The notes under the pieces are model-generated. The model was not told the origin of the DNA and searched no databases. It worked only from the letters and a program-made list of their open reading frames with translations. Below are positions 36,901 through 44,533 of a DNA stretch of 64,000 bases, in pieces. Position 1 is the stretch's first letter. Each line of letters opens with the position of its first letter. The DNA comes from Gemmatimonadaceae bacterium (lineage in GTDB: Bacteria; Gemmatimonadota; Gemmatimonadetes; Gemmatimonadales; Gemmatimonadaceae), in NCBI GenBank assembly GCA_037721215.1, contig JBBJNV010000001.1, positions 62,001-126,000 of the forward strand, read 5' to 3'. Both the position numbers and the translations under genes were made by a program.

Positions 36901-37419
36901 CGCCGGTTTACGCCTTATGAAGTTCTCGCTCCAGCGACGCGTCGGCGGGTGCGCAGCCGGTTCGGTGGAGGCAACGACGGCGGCTGGTTCGCGAAGGACG
37001 AGTACTCATTTCCGGAGCAGGCAAAGGTGGCCAACGCAATCGTAAAGGCGGGTGGACGGGTGGGTGTCGGCAGTCACGGTCAGCTTCAGGGGCTGGGCTA
37101 TCACTGGGAACTGTGGATGCTGCAGTCCGGTGGAATGTCCGCCTTCGATGCTCTGCGCTGCGCAACGATTCTTGGCGCGGAAGCAATCGGGCTTCAGCGG
37201 GATCTCGGTTCGATCGAAGCAGGAAAACTCGCGGACATTCTGGTGCTCGACGCCAACCCGCTCGACAATATCAGGAATTCAAATACGCTCAGGTACGTGA
37301 TGAAGAACGGGCGTCTTCATGATGCAACATCACTGGATGAGATCTGGCCGCGGCAGCGGGTGATGATTCCGATTCAGGGAACCGCGGCCACGCCGGTGAC
37401 GCAAGCGGGGATCAGATAG
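33958..37419 (+). CDS. Exported TolB-like beta-propeller fused to amidohydrolase
   Basis: About 1153 residues. The signal peptide MLKTSLFFLLSILFVPPAIA fixes the likely start at 33958; ATG 33934 in the same frame is possible. Residues about 55-690 hold PD40/WD40-like repeats (VSPDGRTIVFDLLGDLYTIP, FSPDGKLIVYTSDRDGGDNV, WSPDGKSIAFVTW). After a Pro/Ala-rich linker, an amidohydrolase domain starts near 715. The metal-binding HxH is in GFVDTHAHLRV (about 784/786), later VGVGSHGQLQG, and the family end signature SIEAGKLADILVLDANP is present. This fusion is widespread in Gemmatimonadota and Acidobacteria. A peptidase or prolidase-like activity is possible; the substrate is unknown. Confidence 0.92.
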   Translation: MLKTSLFFLLSILFVPPAIAQQDTARRDVSNRTSARPDAAVRPNRDLPLEAARTLSLDTDEGSWMSLDVSPDGRTIVFDLLGDLYTIPIAGGSATQLTSGMAFDAQPRFSPDGKLIVYTSDRDGGDNVWAFDVASRREKQITKGKANRYRSPEWTPDGRYVVVSRSATPIGASKLWLFHADGGGGTQLIKDAQPLLAGANPIGAMGAAFGKDERFIWYAQRSGAWEYNAGLPQFVIATFDRQNGRRENRAGLYGSAFRPALSPDGKYLVYGSRYEAETGLRIRDLGTSEERWLAYPVQHDEQESVASLDVLPGYSFTPDSRAVVVSYGGKIWRVPVDGKAATQIPFRVVSRIGIGPNVAFDYRVEDTPDFLVRQIRDAVPSPDGKRLAFVATDRLYVMDYPGGKPRQLINLEGNEAQPAWSPDGKSIAFVTWTKTGGRLYRIPAAGGRATDLVGADALYLQPAWSRDGRRVVFLRSSAQAVRESGGFGGPAELLWVPGSGGKATFITTGAGRTAPHFGPDSSRIFVYSQGDGLISFRWDGSDQRTHLKVTGAKFPEPAPGGPTAAAASLVRISPMGDQALVHVANDLYIVPVPFAGDAPSIGLADVASAEFPARRLTDVGGQFPAWSRDGRLVHWSIGNSHFVYDLTRARQFDDSLAEVKRLRGDTTASPPRPAPQPQANDSSGRAGDTTPPVAAGPAANPAGYQPRETQISIRAKRDIPQGTVLLKGGRVITLKGTEVIERGDVLVRDNRIVSVGRAGSLTVPAGTREIDVSGKTVMPGFVDTHAHLRVSQGVHLQPWSYLANLAYGVTTTRDPQTGTTDVLTYEDAVTAGTAIGPRIYHTGPGLFSSGYQPSAGEDIKDLEHARRIMRRYSKYYDTKTLKMYIAGNRQQRQWIIQAAREQRIMPTTEGALDFRYDLTLAIDGYSGLEHALPAYPLYKDVVSLFAASGTAYTPTLIVAYNGPWGENYYYTTENVYGDPKLRRFTPYEVLAPATRRRVRSRFGGGNDGGWFAKDEYSFPEQAKVANAIVKAGGRVGVGSHGQLQGLGYHWELWMLQSGGMSAFDALRCATILGAEAIGLQRDLGSIEAGKLADILVLDANPLDNIRNSNTLRYVMKNGRLHDATSLDEIWPRQRVMIPIQGTAATPVTQAGIR

Positions 37420-38122
37420 AACGCGATACGGCTGAAACGAACGACTCTACCGCCGGCGGTCCCGAGCCGGCGCCTTCGTCGTGCTTGAAGTAAACGTATG
37501 CCTCGTTCCACTTCTGAGCCGTCACGCGCTTCGCCCATTCTTCGAGCCCTGACTGATCATAGTCAAGCTTGTGCAATCTCAGGTATCCCCATGAGGCGGT
37601 GCACACCACCGGACACCTGAGCTCCGCCTGCTCTGAAATACACATTGCGATATCCCGATCGCGAAGTGCGGTGAAGGTGTCCTCATCCCACCAGCTTTCG
37701 TGCCTGAACTCGATCGTGTACCGGCGGTCTGGCGGCAGGTAACCGATGAAGCCCTTCAGCCTCTCAGTGTCTTTTTTGAGGTTTGGCGGCAGCTGAAACA
37801 GAATTGGGCCCAGCCGCTCCGTGAGCACCGCCGTGTTTTTGATCAGATATTCGACCAGCGGCTGGGATTCGGCCTTGAGACGCGCGTGGTGGGTGATGCG
37901 CTGGCTGGCCTTGATTGCGAACGTGAAATCTTCGGGCACCTGATGGGCCCACTCGAGAAGCACATGCTCTTTCGGCAGCCGGTAGAACGTGTTGTTGATC
38001 TCGATCGTCGGAAACCTTGTGGCGTAAAAGCCGAGCATTCCGGCGGCTTTGATGTCGGCGGGATAAAAGCTGCCCTTCCATTCCTTGAACGAATAACCGC
38101 TCGTGCCGGAGCGCAGCTTCAT
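37412..38122 (-). CDS. DUF72 (YecE-like) family protein
   Basis: A 236-residue TIM-barrel-type DUF72 protein. It has the family opening RSGTSGYSFKEWKGSFYP, the middle motif FPTIEINNTFYRLP, FAIKASQRITHHARL, and TIEFRHESWW with the conserved Glu/Arg/His. GYLRLHKLDY occurs near the end. The biochemical role of DUF72 is unknown. It lies 2 bp after Ku, so it is in the Ku operon; DUF72 genes often sit near repair or UvrD-like genes, in my recollection. Its 3' end overlaps the convergent amidohydrolase stop by 8 bp. Confidence 0.92.
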   Translation of the reverse strand: MKLRSGTSGYSFKEWKGSFYPADIKAAGMLGFYATRFPTIEINNTFYRLPKEHVLLEWAHQVPEDFTFAIKASQRITHHARLKAESQPLVEYLIKNTAVLTERLGPILFQLPPNLKKDTERLKGFIGYLPPDRRYTIEFRHESWWDEDTFTALRDRDIAMCISEQAELRCPVVCTASWGYLRLHKLDYDQSGLEEWAKRVTAQKWNEAYVYFKHDEGAGSGPPAVESFVSAVSRSI

Positions 38123-38124
38123 GC

Positions 38125-38961
38125 TCAGGAAGCCTTTTTCTTCTTACGCTCGGGTTGCTCTTCCTCCTCCTCGGCCTCGCTGGACTTTGCTTTTGCAAGG
38201 CTCGCCTTCAGTGCAGCCATCAGGTCGATGACCTTGTCACCGCCTCCGACGACGGCAGGCTGAGTGGTGATGTCCTGCCCGTCGACCTTCTGCTGAATAG
38301 TCTCGAGAATTCGCTCGCGCACTGTATCCTTGTACTTGGACGGCTCGAATTCCTCGCTTGCCGTCTGCTCGATCAGCATCATCGCAAGCTTGAGCTCCTG
38401 ATCTTTTACCTCGCCATCGGGAACAGGAACCTCATCGGTGGGGCGGATTTCATCGGCATAGTGAAGCTGCTCCATCACCAGCCGTCCGTTCAGGGTTCGC
38501 AACAACACGAGGTGCTGCTGCCCGCGTGCAGCATATTGGCCCAGCGCTGCCCGTCCTGACTCGTCGAGCGCCTTGGCGAGGAGTCGGTACGCACGATCCC
38601 CACCCTTGTCGGGGCCGAGGTAGTAGACCTTTTCGAGATATTCACGGTCAACCTTGGCGAGCGGAACGAATTCGAGTACGTCGATGGTGCTGGTTGCCTT
38701 CTCCTCGAGCGCCTTCAACTCCTCTGTAGACAGTACGACGTACTGATCTTTCGCGAACTCATAACCCTTGACGGTGTCGGCGCGCGAGACGACTTCGTTG
38801 TCCTTGGGGCAGATATACTGCTGCTTGAGACGCGAGTTGCACTTGTTGTGCAGCATGTTGAACGAAACGCTCGCCTTCGACTCCGAGGACGAATAGATGT
38901 TGACGGGCACGGAAACCAGCCCGAATGAAATCGTGGCGTTGGCAATCGAGCGTGCTGGCAT
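38125..38961 (-). CDS. ku: Ku protein (non-homologous end joining)
   Basis: A 278-residue homodimeric DNA-end-binding ring protein that recruits LigD. The family opening is MPARSIANATISFGLVSVPV; I therefore use ATG 38961 and not the upstream GTG at 39030. Other family segments are FNMLHNKCNSRLKQQYICP, VVSRADTVKGYEF, YYLGPDKGG, MEQLHYADEIR and MMLIEQTASEEFEPSKYKD. The C-terminus is a Lys/Glu-rich tail (PERKKKKAS), typical of bacterial Ku and used for DNA contacts. It is divergent from ligD across about 130 bp, which suggests shared control of the end-joining pair. Confidence 0.96.
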   Translation of the reverse strand: MPARSIANATISFGLVSVPVNIYSSSESKASVSFNMLHNKCNSRLKQQYICPKDNEVVSRADTVKGYEFAKDQYVVLSTEELKALEEKATSTIDVLEFVPLAKVDREYLEKVYYLGPDKGGDRAYRLLAKALDESGRAALGQYAARGQQHLVLLRTLNGRLVMEQLHYADEIRPTDEVPVPDGEVKDQELKLAMMLIEQTASEEFEPSKYKDTVRERILETIQQKVDGQDITTQPAVVGGGDKVIDLMAALKASLAKAKSSEAEEEEEQPERKKKKAS

Positions 38962-39090
38962 GGACCGAAGGGTTGAATGGCCGGTTTGCAAAATCGCGCT
39001 GAGCGCCGCGTTTCGAACGACGCCGTTCACGAAGTATAGCGTTCTCCCGGGGCGCTGGCACGTGGATCAGCTCCGCACTACAATGGAAGC

Positions 39091-41751
39091 ATGCCGGAAC
39101 CGACAGAGCCGGGAATGAATGACAACGACCGGCTGACTACTTATCGCTCGAAGCGGTCGGCCGACCGTTCCCCCGAGCCCGTCGGCACCGTCTCAGCCGT
39201 GCCCGGAAGCCTGTTCGTGGTTCACAAGCATGCAGCGCGCCAGCTCCATTTCGACCTGAGACTGGAGATGGATGGGGTGCTGCGCTCATGGGCAGTGCCG
39301 AAGGGCCCCTCATATGACCAGGCGGACAAGCGGTACGCGGTGATGGTCGAGGATCACCCTCTGGAGTACGGTGACTTCGAAGGAACCATCCCTCCCGGGA
39401 ATTACGGTGCCGGCGGGGTGATTGTATGGGACCGCGGGGAGTGGGTAGCGCTGGAGGACTGGAGGACCGGGCTCGAGAAGGGGAAGCTTCTGTTCGAGCT
39501 GAGGGGTTACAAGCTCCACGGAAAGTGGACCTTGGTAAAAATCAAGAAGACCGAGAGGGACTGGCTGCTCATCAAGGAGCGCGACGCCTGGCTGAAATCG
39601 CCGGGCGATGTCTTTCCCGAGGAATCTGTCCTGTCGGGGCTTACCGTGGACGAGGTCAAGGCCGGTGTCGTCCCGGGCGATTCGCTTCGCAAGGCAATCG
39701 AAAAAAGCGGTGCGGTGAGGTCACGTGTGGATCCAAACACAGTCGAAGCGATGCACGCCGAGCCAGCGGATGAGGCGTTCACACGCGACGGCTGGGTGTT
39801 CGAGTTGAAGCTGGATGGGTACCGGCTTATCGCGGCGAAGTCGGGCGGTGATGCTTTGCTTATCACGCGGAACGGCAACGACTACACCAGAGTCTTTCCC
39901 GAAATCGCACGCGCAGTAAGGGCTCTTCCAGTCGAGGAATGCATCATCGATGGCGAGGTGGTCGTGTCCGATGAGAAGGGGCTGCCGAGTTTCGCGATGC
40001 TTCAGCGTCGGGGCGGGTTGACGTCGCCGATAGATGTCAAACGCGCTTCGGTCGAATTGCCGGCGACCTTTTATGCGTTCGATCTTCTGGCGTACGAGGA
40101 TCTCGATCTGCGGGAGCTGCCGCTCCTCGAGCGGAAGCGGTTTCTGTCAGATGTCGTTCCGAAGCTCGGTGCGTTGCGCGCGCTCGATCACGTCGAGCGC
40201 GAGGGCGCAGCATTCATGAAGAGCGTCACCGAGCTTGGTCTCGAGGGCATCATTGCCAAAAAAGCCGACGGTCATTATCGCAGGGGAAGATCGGGCGAGT
40301 GGCTCAAGATCAAGGCGGAGAAGACAGCTGATTTCGTTATCGTGGGTTTTACGGAGGCGAGGCGAAGTCGTGCGCATTTCGGCGCGCTTCAGCTTGCCGA
40401 TTACGTCGACGGAACCCTGGTCTATGCCGGACGCGCAGGCACTGGCTTCAACGAGTCCAAGCTGGCGGAGTTGCACAAACTTCTCGCGCCAATCGTGCGG
40501 CCCGATGCTCCATGTCTGGGAATGGTGGCGAGGCCTGGAGTATCGCCTCTCAAGAGCTCAGGCATTCCGCAAACGAAGACCACAACGTGGGTCGATCCCG
40601 CGTACGTATGCGAGGTACGGTTTCGCGAATGGACGCCCGATGGATTGTTGAGGCATCCCGCGTTTCTGCGGCTGAGGGATGACAAGCGGCCACATGAGTG
40701 CGAGCGGCAGGGGTGGGTTGTTCCTGCTGCCAGTGCGTCGCTCGCGTTGCATGATAAGGCTGATGATCGCGAAGTGTCTGCCCCTTCGCACAACTCGCTG
40801 CCGCCTCCACCTGCAGATGAGATTCAGAAGACGGCCAACATCTCCAACCCCGGGAAGGTCTACTGGCCTGCGGAGCGTTACACGAAGGGCGAGATGATCG
40901 AATACTACCGAGCAGTGTCACCTTGGCTCCTCCCGTATCTCAGGAACCGGCCAGTTGTGTTGACGCGGTTCCCGGACGGAATCGACGGGAAGTCATTCTA
41001 TCAGAAGGACGCGCCCGATTCTGCGCCGGAATGGATGCGAACCGTTCCAATCTGGAGCGAGGACACGCAGCGTGACATTCGCTACTTCGTGGCTGACGAC
41101 GAGGAGTCAATCCTCTATCTCGCCAACAGCGGCTCGATCCCGCTGCATATCTGGGGAAGCAGGGTAGGATCGCTCGAACTGCCAGACTGGTGCGTAATGG
41201 ACCTCGATCCCAAGGACGCTTCGTTCGCAGATGTGATCCGGTGCGCGCTGGTGCTGCGGCGGATCTGCGAAGCAGCGGGATTGCCCAGTTACGTAAAGAC
41301 GACCGGCAAGAGCGGACTGCACGTCATGCTGCCGCTCGGCAGGCAGTTCACCTACGAGCAGTGCCGTACACTGGGCGAGCTGCTTGCTCGCCTCATGCTA
41401 AGGGAACTCGGCGACATCGCGACAATCACACGGCACATCACGAAACGGGGAGACAAAGTCTATCTCGACTATCTGCAGAACCGGCATGGGCAGCTGATCG
41501 TCGCGCCGTTCAGCGTGCGGCCAGTGCCGGGCGCGTCAGTGTCGATGCCGCTATTGTGGGACGAGGTCGATCAATCGCTCGATCCGCGGGCGTTCACGAT
41601 CAGGACTGCAATCGAGCGGATGGAACGGCTTGGCGATGATCCTGTGGTTCCGGTGCTCGAAGCGAAGCCCGATCTGGCGCAGGTTCTCGAACGGCTGTCG
41701 GTTCTTTTTGCGGGAACTCAAAGCCCGGATGAGCCCGAACGGCTTCAATGA
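39091..41751 (+). CDS. ligD: Multidomain ATP-dependent DNA ligase D (PE-LIG-POL)
   Basis: An 886-residue end-joining enzyme. The N-terminal 3'-phosphoesterase (about 15-165) has FVVHKHAARQLHFDLRLEMD with the metal-site His and Asp. The ligase domain (about 215-520) has the nucleotidyl-lysine motif FELKLDGYR (Lys240), then IIDGEVV and EGIIAKKADGHYRRGRSGEWLK split across motifs IV-V. The C-terminal primase-polymerase (about 584-870) has NPGKVYWP, RFPDGIDGKSFYQKD, CVMDLDPKD with catalytic Asp residues, and KSGLHVMLPL. Domain order PE-LIG-POL is like the Pseudomonas enzyme. No residue loss is apparent. Acts with the divergent Ku. Confidence 0.97.
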   Translation: MPEPTEPGMNDNDRLTTYRSKRSADRSPEPVGTVSAVPGSLFVVHKHAARQLHFDLRLEMDGVLRSWAVPKGPSYDQADKRYAVMVEDHPLEYGDFEGTIPPGNYGAGGVIVWDRGEWVALEDWRTGLEKGKLLFELRGYKLHGKWTLVKIKKTERDWLLIKERDAWLKSPGDVFPEESVLSGLTVDEVKAGVVPGDSLRKAIEKSGAVRSRVDPNTVEAMHAEPADEAFTRDGWVFELKLDGYRLIAAKSGGDALLITRNGNDYTRVFPEIARAVRALPVEECIIDGEVVVSDEKGLPSFAMLQRRGGLTSPIDVKRASVELPATFYAFDLLAYEDLDLRELPLLERKRFLSDVVPKLGALRALDHVEREGAAFMKSVTELGLEGIIAKKADGHYRRGRSGEWLKIKAEKTADFVIVGFTEARRSRAHFGALQLADYVDGTLVYAGRAGTGFNESKLAELHKLLAPIVRPDAPCLGMVARPGVSPLKSSGIPQTKTTTWVDPAYVCEVRFREWTPDGLLRHPAFLRLRDDKRPHECERQGWVVPAASASLALHDKADDREVSAPSHNSLPPPPADEIQKTANISNPGKVYWPAERYTKGEMIEYYRAVSPWLLPYLRNRPVVLTRFPDGIDGKSFYQKDAPDSAPEWMRTVPIWSEDTQRDIRYFVADDEESILYLANSGSIPLHIWGSRVGSLELPDWCVMDLDPKDASFADVIRCALVLRRICEAAGLPSYVKTTGKSGLHVMLPLGRQFTYEQCRTLGELLARLMLRELGDIATITRHITKRGDKVYLDYLQNRHGQLIVAPFSVRPVPGASVSMPLLWDEVDQSLDPRAFTIRTAIERMERLGDDPVVPVLEAKPDLAQVLERLSVLFAGTQSPDEPERLQ

Positions 41752-41907
41752 CCGTGATTCGATGGAGCGCAACCAGTTCATCTTTTGTGCGCGGCAGCCA
41801 CGTATTGTAGGGAACAGAAAAATTTCGTTGGAAATGCCTCGAAGATGACGCAGATTTATTCATCTGTCCGCTCAATGAATTCAACTCGACCTAACGAAGG
41901 AGTAAGC

Positions 41908-42024
41908 ATGGCCGACATCCGGATCGAAGAAAAAAGCAGGAAGGGCCTACCTAACTGGCTGCTGATCCTGCTCGTAATAACTGTGGCCATTGTTGCCTGG
42001 TGGTACATAACGCAGGTCGCGTAG
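41908..42024 (+). CDS. 38-residue single-span membrane protein
   Basis: A tiny gene with a strong AAGGAG site 7 nt before ATG 41908. The product has a charged N-terminus (MADIRIEEKSRKGLP) and one hydrophobic helix (NWLLILLVITVAIVAWW). An in-frame upstream start at 41785 lacks a ribosome site. It is followed at once by a strong hairpin, which supports a short independent transcript. The function is unknown. Confidence 0.72.
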   Translation: MADIRIEEKSRKGLPNWLLILLVITVAIVAWWYITQVA

Positions 42025-42042
42025 GGGCCAGGGTCTCGAATC

Positions 42043-42082
42043 ATGGTTTGCGCGGGCTCCGGCTGGGCCCCGCGCAAACCAT
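42043..42082 (+). terminator. Perfect 14-bp stem downstream of small membrane protein
   Basis: ATGGTTTGCGCGGG (42043-42056) pairs perfectly with CCCGCGCAAACCAT (42069-42082), loop 12 nt. It lies 18 bp after the 38-residue gene. No T tract follows, so it could be a Rho-independent-like block or a structured RNA end. Confidence 0.7.
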
Positions 42083-42553
42083 CAGCAGCTTAATCCGCCA
42101 ATAATTCGCACCGTCAGTAACTCACCTGACCAGAGCTGCGGTGAGCAGGTGCTTGACCGCATGCGCTGGGCGGGACAGTCGGTTAGAGACCCACACGCCG
42201 GATGGGGAATAGTGAACGCATATAAGGCTGTGGGAGGCATGTATGGTGGCGCGATCACGCCCGACCAGCAGCTCTACCGGTGGCCGGTAGTCGACGAGCT
42301 AACCGTCACCGCAACTTTCTCCGGTGGCGATGGATCGTTCACCTACCAATGGGACAACGGCGCGACAAGCCCCGCGACGACGGTCTATGCGCAGTATTTT
42401 GAGAACCAGGGTCCGGGCACAATCCGGGCGAGGATTTCTGCAAGCGTAACAATTACGGACCTGTCCGACGGCGGCAAACTGCACATCGGCTTCGGTCACA
42501 ACTTCACCGAGCCGCCGGAAGGGTGTTCGACGTGCGTGACGGATCCGCCATGA
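42083..42553 (+). pseudogene. C-terminal remnant of a subtilase-like secreted protein
   Basis: An open frame without a convincing start; its first start codon is GTG 42149 with no ribosome site, and the frame is open upstream to the hairpin. AGWGIVNAYKAVGG resembles the last helix of S8 protease domains (GxGxINAxxAV). An Ig/PKD-like strand region follows (TVTATFSGGDGSFTYQWDNG), ending CSTCVTDPP. No triad residues are present. It may be the tail of a lost protease. Family assignment rests on one short motif, so it could also be an unrelated secreted fragment. Confidence 0.4.
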
Positions 42554-42567
42554 GGGAGCGAACTGAA

Positions 42568-43011
42568 ATGAAACGCGCAACGAGGAACCGGATTGTGGCT
42601 TGCCTGGCCGCGAATTCGGCGATTCTACTACTGGTGTCCGCAGAACTGCCCGCGCAAAGAGTCTCAGATGGCTTTGCTCACACAGGAAGCCTGGCTGAAG
42701 CACACGCGGCAGCGCCGTTCGCACCGGGGCATCTCGGACAGGAGAGCACCATCAAGGAGAGGACAAAAAGGATTAAATCGCGGTCGGACATCGTCGCGCA
42801 GCATATGGCTATCGGGGCCCTCCTAGGCTTTTTAGCGGGGTACGTCTCATATCGCACATCAGACCGAACCTGCGAGGATTGTATGTTAGACCTCGGGCCA
42901 CTATACGACTTTGCTATCTACGTAGGGCCAGCAATGGCGCTTGGAGCATTGGTTGGCTATGTCCGCACCATTCCAAAGAAAGCGAGCCCGCCGGAAGCCA
43001 ACCCTGAATGA
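42568..43011 (+). CDS. Hypothetical membrane protein
   Basis: 147 residues from ATG 42568, with GGGAG 9 nt upstream; ATG 42550 overlaps the preceding stop and is an alternative. A signal-like N-terminus (RIVACLAANSAILLLVSAELPA) and two later hydrophobic segments (MAIGALLGFLAGYVSY, FAIYVGPAMALGALVGYV) are seen. A CEDC pair lies between them. I recognise no family. It lies at the edge of an apparently decayed region. Confidence 0.55.
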   Translation: MKRATRNRIVACLAANSAILLLVSAELPAQRVSDGFAHTGSLAEAHAAAPFAPGHLGQESTIKERTKRIKSRSDIVAQHMAIGALLGFLAGYVSYRTSDRTCEDCMLDLGPLYDFAIYVGPAMALGALVGYVRTIPKKASPPEANPE

Positions 43012-43963
43012 CCGGTTAACCACGCTCAACAGGAGCGTTCGGGCAACCCCAACAGAGTGGGCTAGGGGGTGCCGGCAACCAACACCACAACACGTTCACC
43101 ACCACCTAACGCCCATGCTATTCAACCAGTTGCAGATGGTCGGTCCTGTCTGAAGTATCGATTCTCACGCTCGCGGCACAGCGGTTCTTCCACCTATCGT
43201 GCATCGAAGGCGCTCAACCCCCTGAATACGCGGAAATTCAACCGAGCGACGCCGCCGCCGCGGCGTGGGGATGCGGACCGGTAGAATTCCACTTGGCACC
43301 GTCTTCGCGAAAGCTTGACGGCCAAGACCGGCCAGTGCGATGTGCACCGCTATCTGTACCCGCTGCTCGACCGCATCCTGAAGGGTGAGACGATCCGCCC
43401 GAGATTATCTCACGCAGCGTCAGTCTGAATGACGCGCCGAAGATGTATGATCTGTTTGAACCCGAGAGGACGAGCGCACCATTATAACAGGACGGCAAGC
43501 CACCAACGATTGAAGACACTACCATCGAATCGCTACTCGGCCGGGGCCGGTTTCTCTTTCGGCATCGTGTAGGATCGGGGCCGCGAAAATAGGTCATTTC
43601 GTCCCGAGGCGGAGCTGAAGAAGCCGCAACCGGCGCTGACCACCCGGCCGTCACGGTTGCGGCTACGTGTGCTCGCGGCTTTTCGCTCATTATCGCAGGA
43701 TTGATCAGCTCATTTGCCATTCTGGAGCGCACGCCGGGGGAGAGCCTTGGTGGAAACGCGCCGGGCCGCGAAGCTGGCGCGCCCGCTGTGCGGGCTCGCC
43801 CGGCAGACTCGGATGCACTGCGACTGTACCTGCTAGTGCAGCGCGCCGGTCGGCACACGCGGGCGCACTAAAATGGGATGAAGCCGGTTTCGCAACCAGA
43901 GGGAATCGCGGTGACTGGGTCAGCCTTGTAAGGTTTCCGGTACCAGCCGCGTTTGATTGTACG
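43012..43963. other. Decayed, mostly non-coding region
   Basis: About 950 bp between the membrane protein and the sigma factor. It holds the alcohol dehydrogenase remnant at 43280-43460. Near 43610-43870 a plus-strand frame is open without a usable start; it reads a possible membrane helix (FSLIIAGLISSFAIL) and ERTPGESLGGNAPG, ending at TAA 43871. No family was recognised. A long minus-strand open frame here (43238-43858) is judged spurious. Confidence 0.5.
43280..43460 (+). pseudogene. Frameshifted C-terminal remnant of a zinc-type alcohol dehydrogenase
   Basis: Translating in shifting frames gives GRIPLGTVFAKALTAKTGQC, then DVHRYLYPLLDRILKGE, then ISHSVSLNDAPKMYDLFE-like text. This is the order of the last strands and helices of medium-chain zinc alcohol dehydrogenases (LTxKTGQ, PLLxxIxxGxxxP, ITHxLxLxxAPxxYxxF). 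A one-base loss near 43314 and another near 43403 are needed to join the blocks. The rest of the gene, about 300 residues, is absent. Confidence 0.65.
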
Positions 43964-44533
43964 ATGCCTTATTCCGATTCCTCGCGTCACGACGTACTGC
44001 CGATGCAGATGAGCGACCTCATCAACCGTACCCGGAGGGGTGAACCGGCGGCACTAGCCGAAGTTTACGGACGCTACTCGGAATCGCTCATGCGGCTCGC
44101 GTGGCGTCTCACGGGGTCGGCCGACGACGCAGAAGATATTCTGCATGATGTTTTCGTGGGATTGCCCGAAGCATTGAGGCATTACGACGAGCGTGGGTCG
44201 TTCGAACCCTGGATCAAGCGAATCATTGCGAGAACAGCGCTCTCCGCGATCCGCGCCAAACGAAGATCCCGCGAGCTTTCGCTCGACGACCATCCGCTCA
44301 TCGAGTCGAGCGAACGCGCCGATTCGGCTGCTGACTCTGCTCCGATCCAGCGGGCGATCGAAGCCCTTCCTGAATCTTTGAGACTCGTGTTCGTACTCAA
44401 GGTCATGGAGGGACACTCGCATGCAGAGATCTCGGCGATGCTTGGAATCAACCGCGGCACATCCGAGGTGCGGCTGCATCGCGCAGTACGCGCATTAAGG
44501 CTGGCGCTTCACTCCGACCACGACGACCGATGA
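43964..44533 (+). CDS. ECF RNA polymerase sigma factor
   Basis: 189 residues from ATG 43964; starts at 44003 or 44009 are also possible and none has a clear ribosome site. Region 2 motifs are VYGRYSESLMRLAWRLTG, DDAEDILHDVFVGLPEAL and FEPWIKRIIARTALSAIRA. Region 4 is LVFVLKVMEGHSHAEISAML, then GINRGTSEVRLHRAVRAL. The stop overlaps the next gene's ATG by 4 bp (ATGA), giving a coupled sigma/anti-sigma pair. The signal and regulon are unknown. Confidence 0.93.
   Translation: MPYSDSSRHDVLPMQMSDLINRTRRGEPAALAEVYGRYSESLMRLAWRLTGSADDAEDILHDVFVGLPEALRHYDERGSFEPWIKRIIARTALSAIRAKRRSRELSLDDHPLIESSERADSAADSAPIQRAIEALPESLRLVFVLKVMEGHSHAEISAMLGINRGTSEVRLHRAVRALRLALHSDHDDR

Noticed and set aside
39001-39030. 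GTG start adding 23 residues to Ku
   Set aside because: The Ku family begins at the MPARSIA-like methionine; the extension has no family match.
43238-43858. 206-residue minus-strand open frame
   Set aside because: It runs antisense through the dehydrogenase remnant, lacks a ribosome site and shows no family motif.
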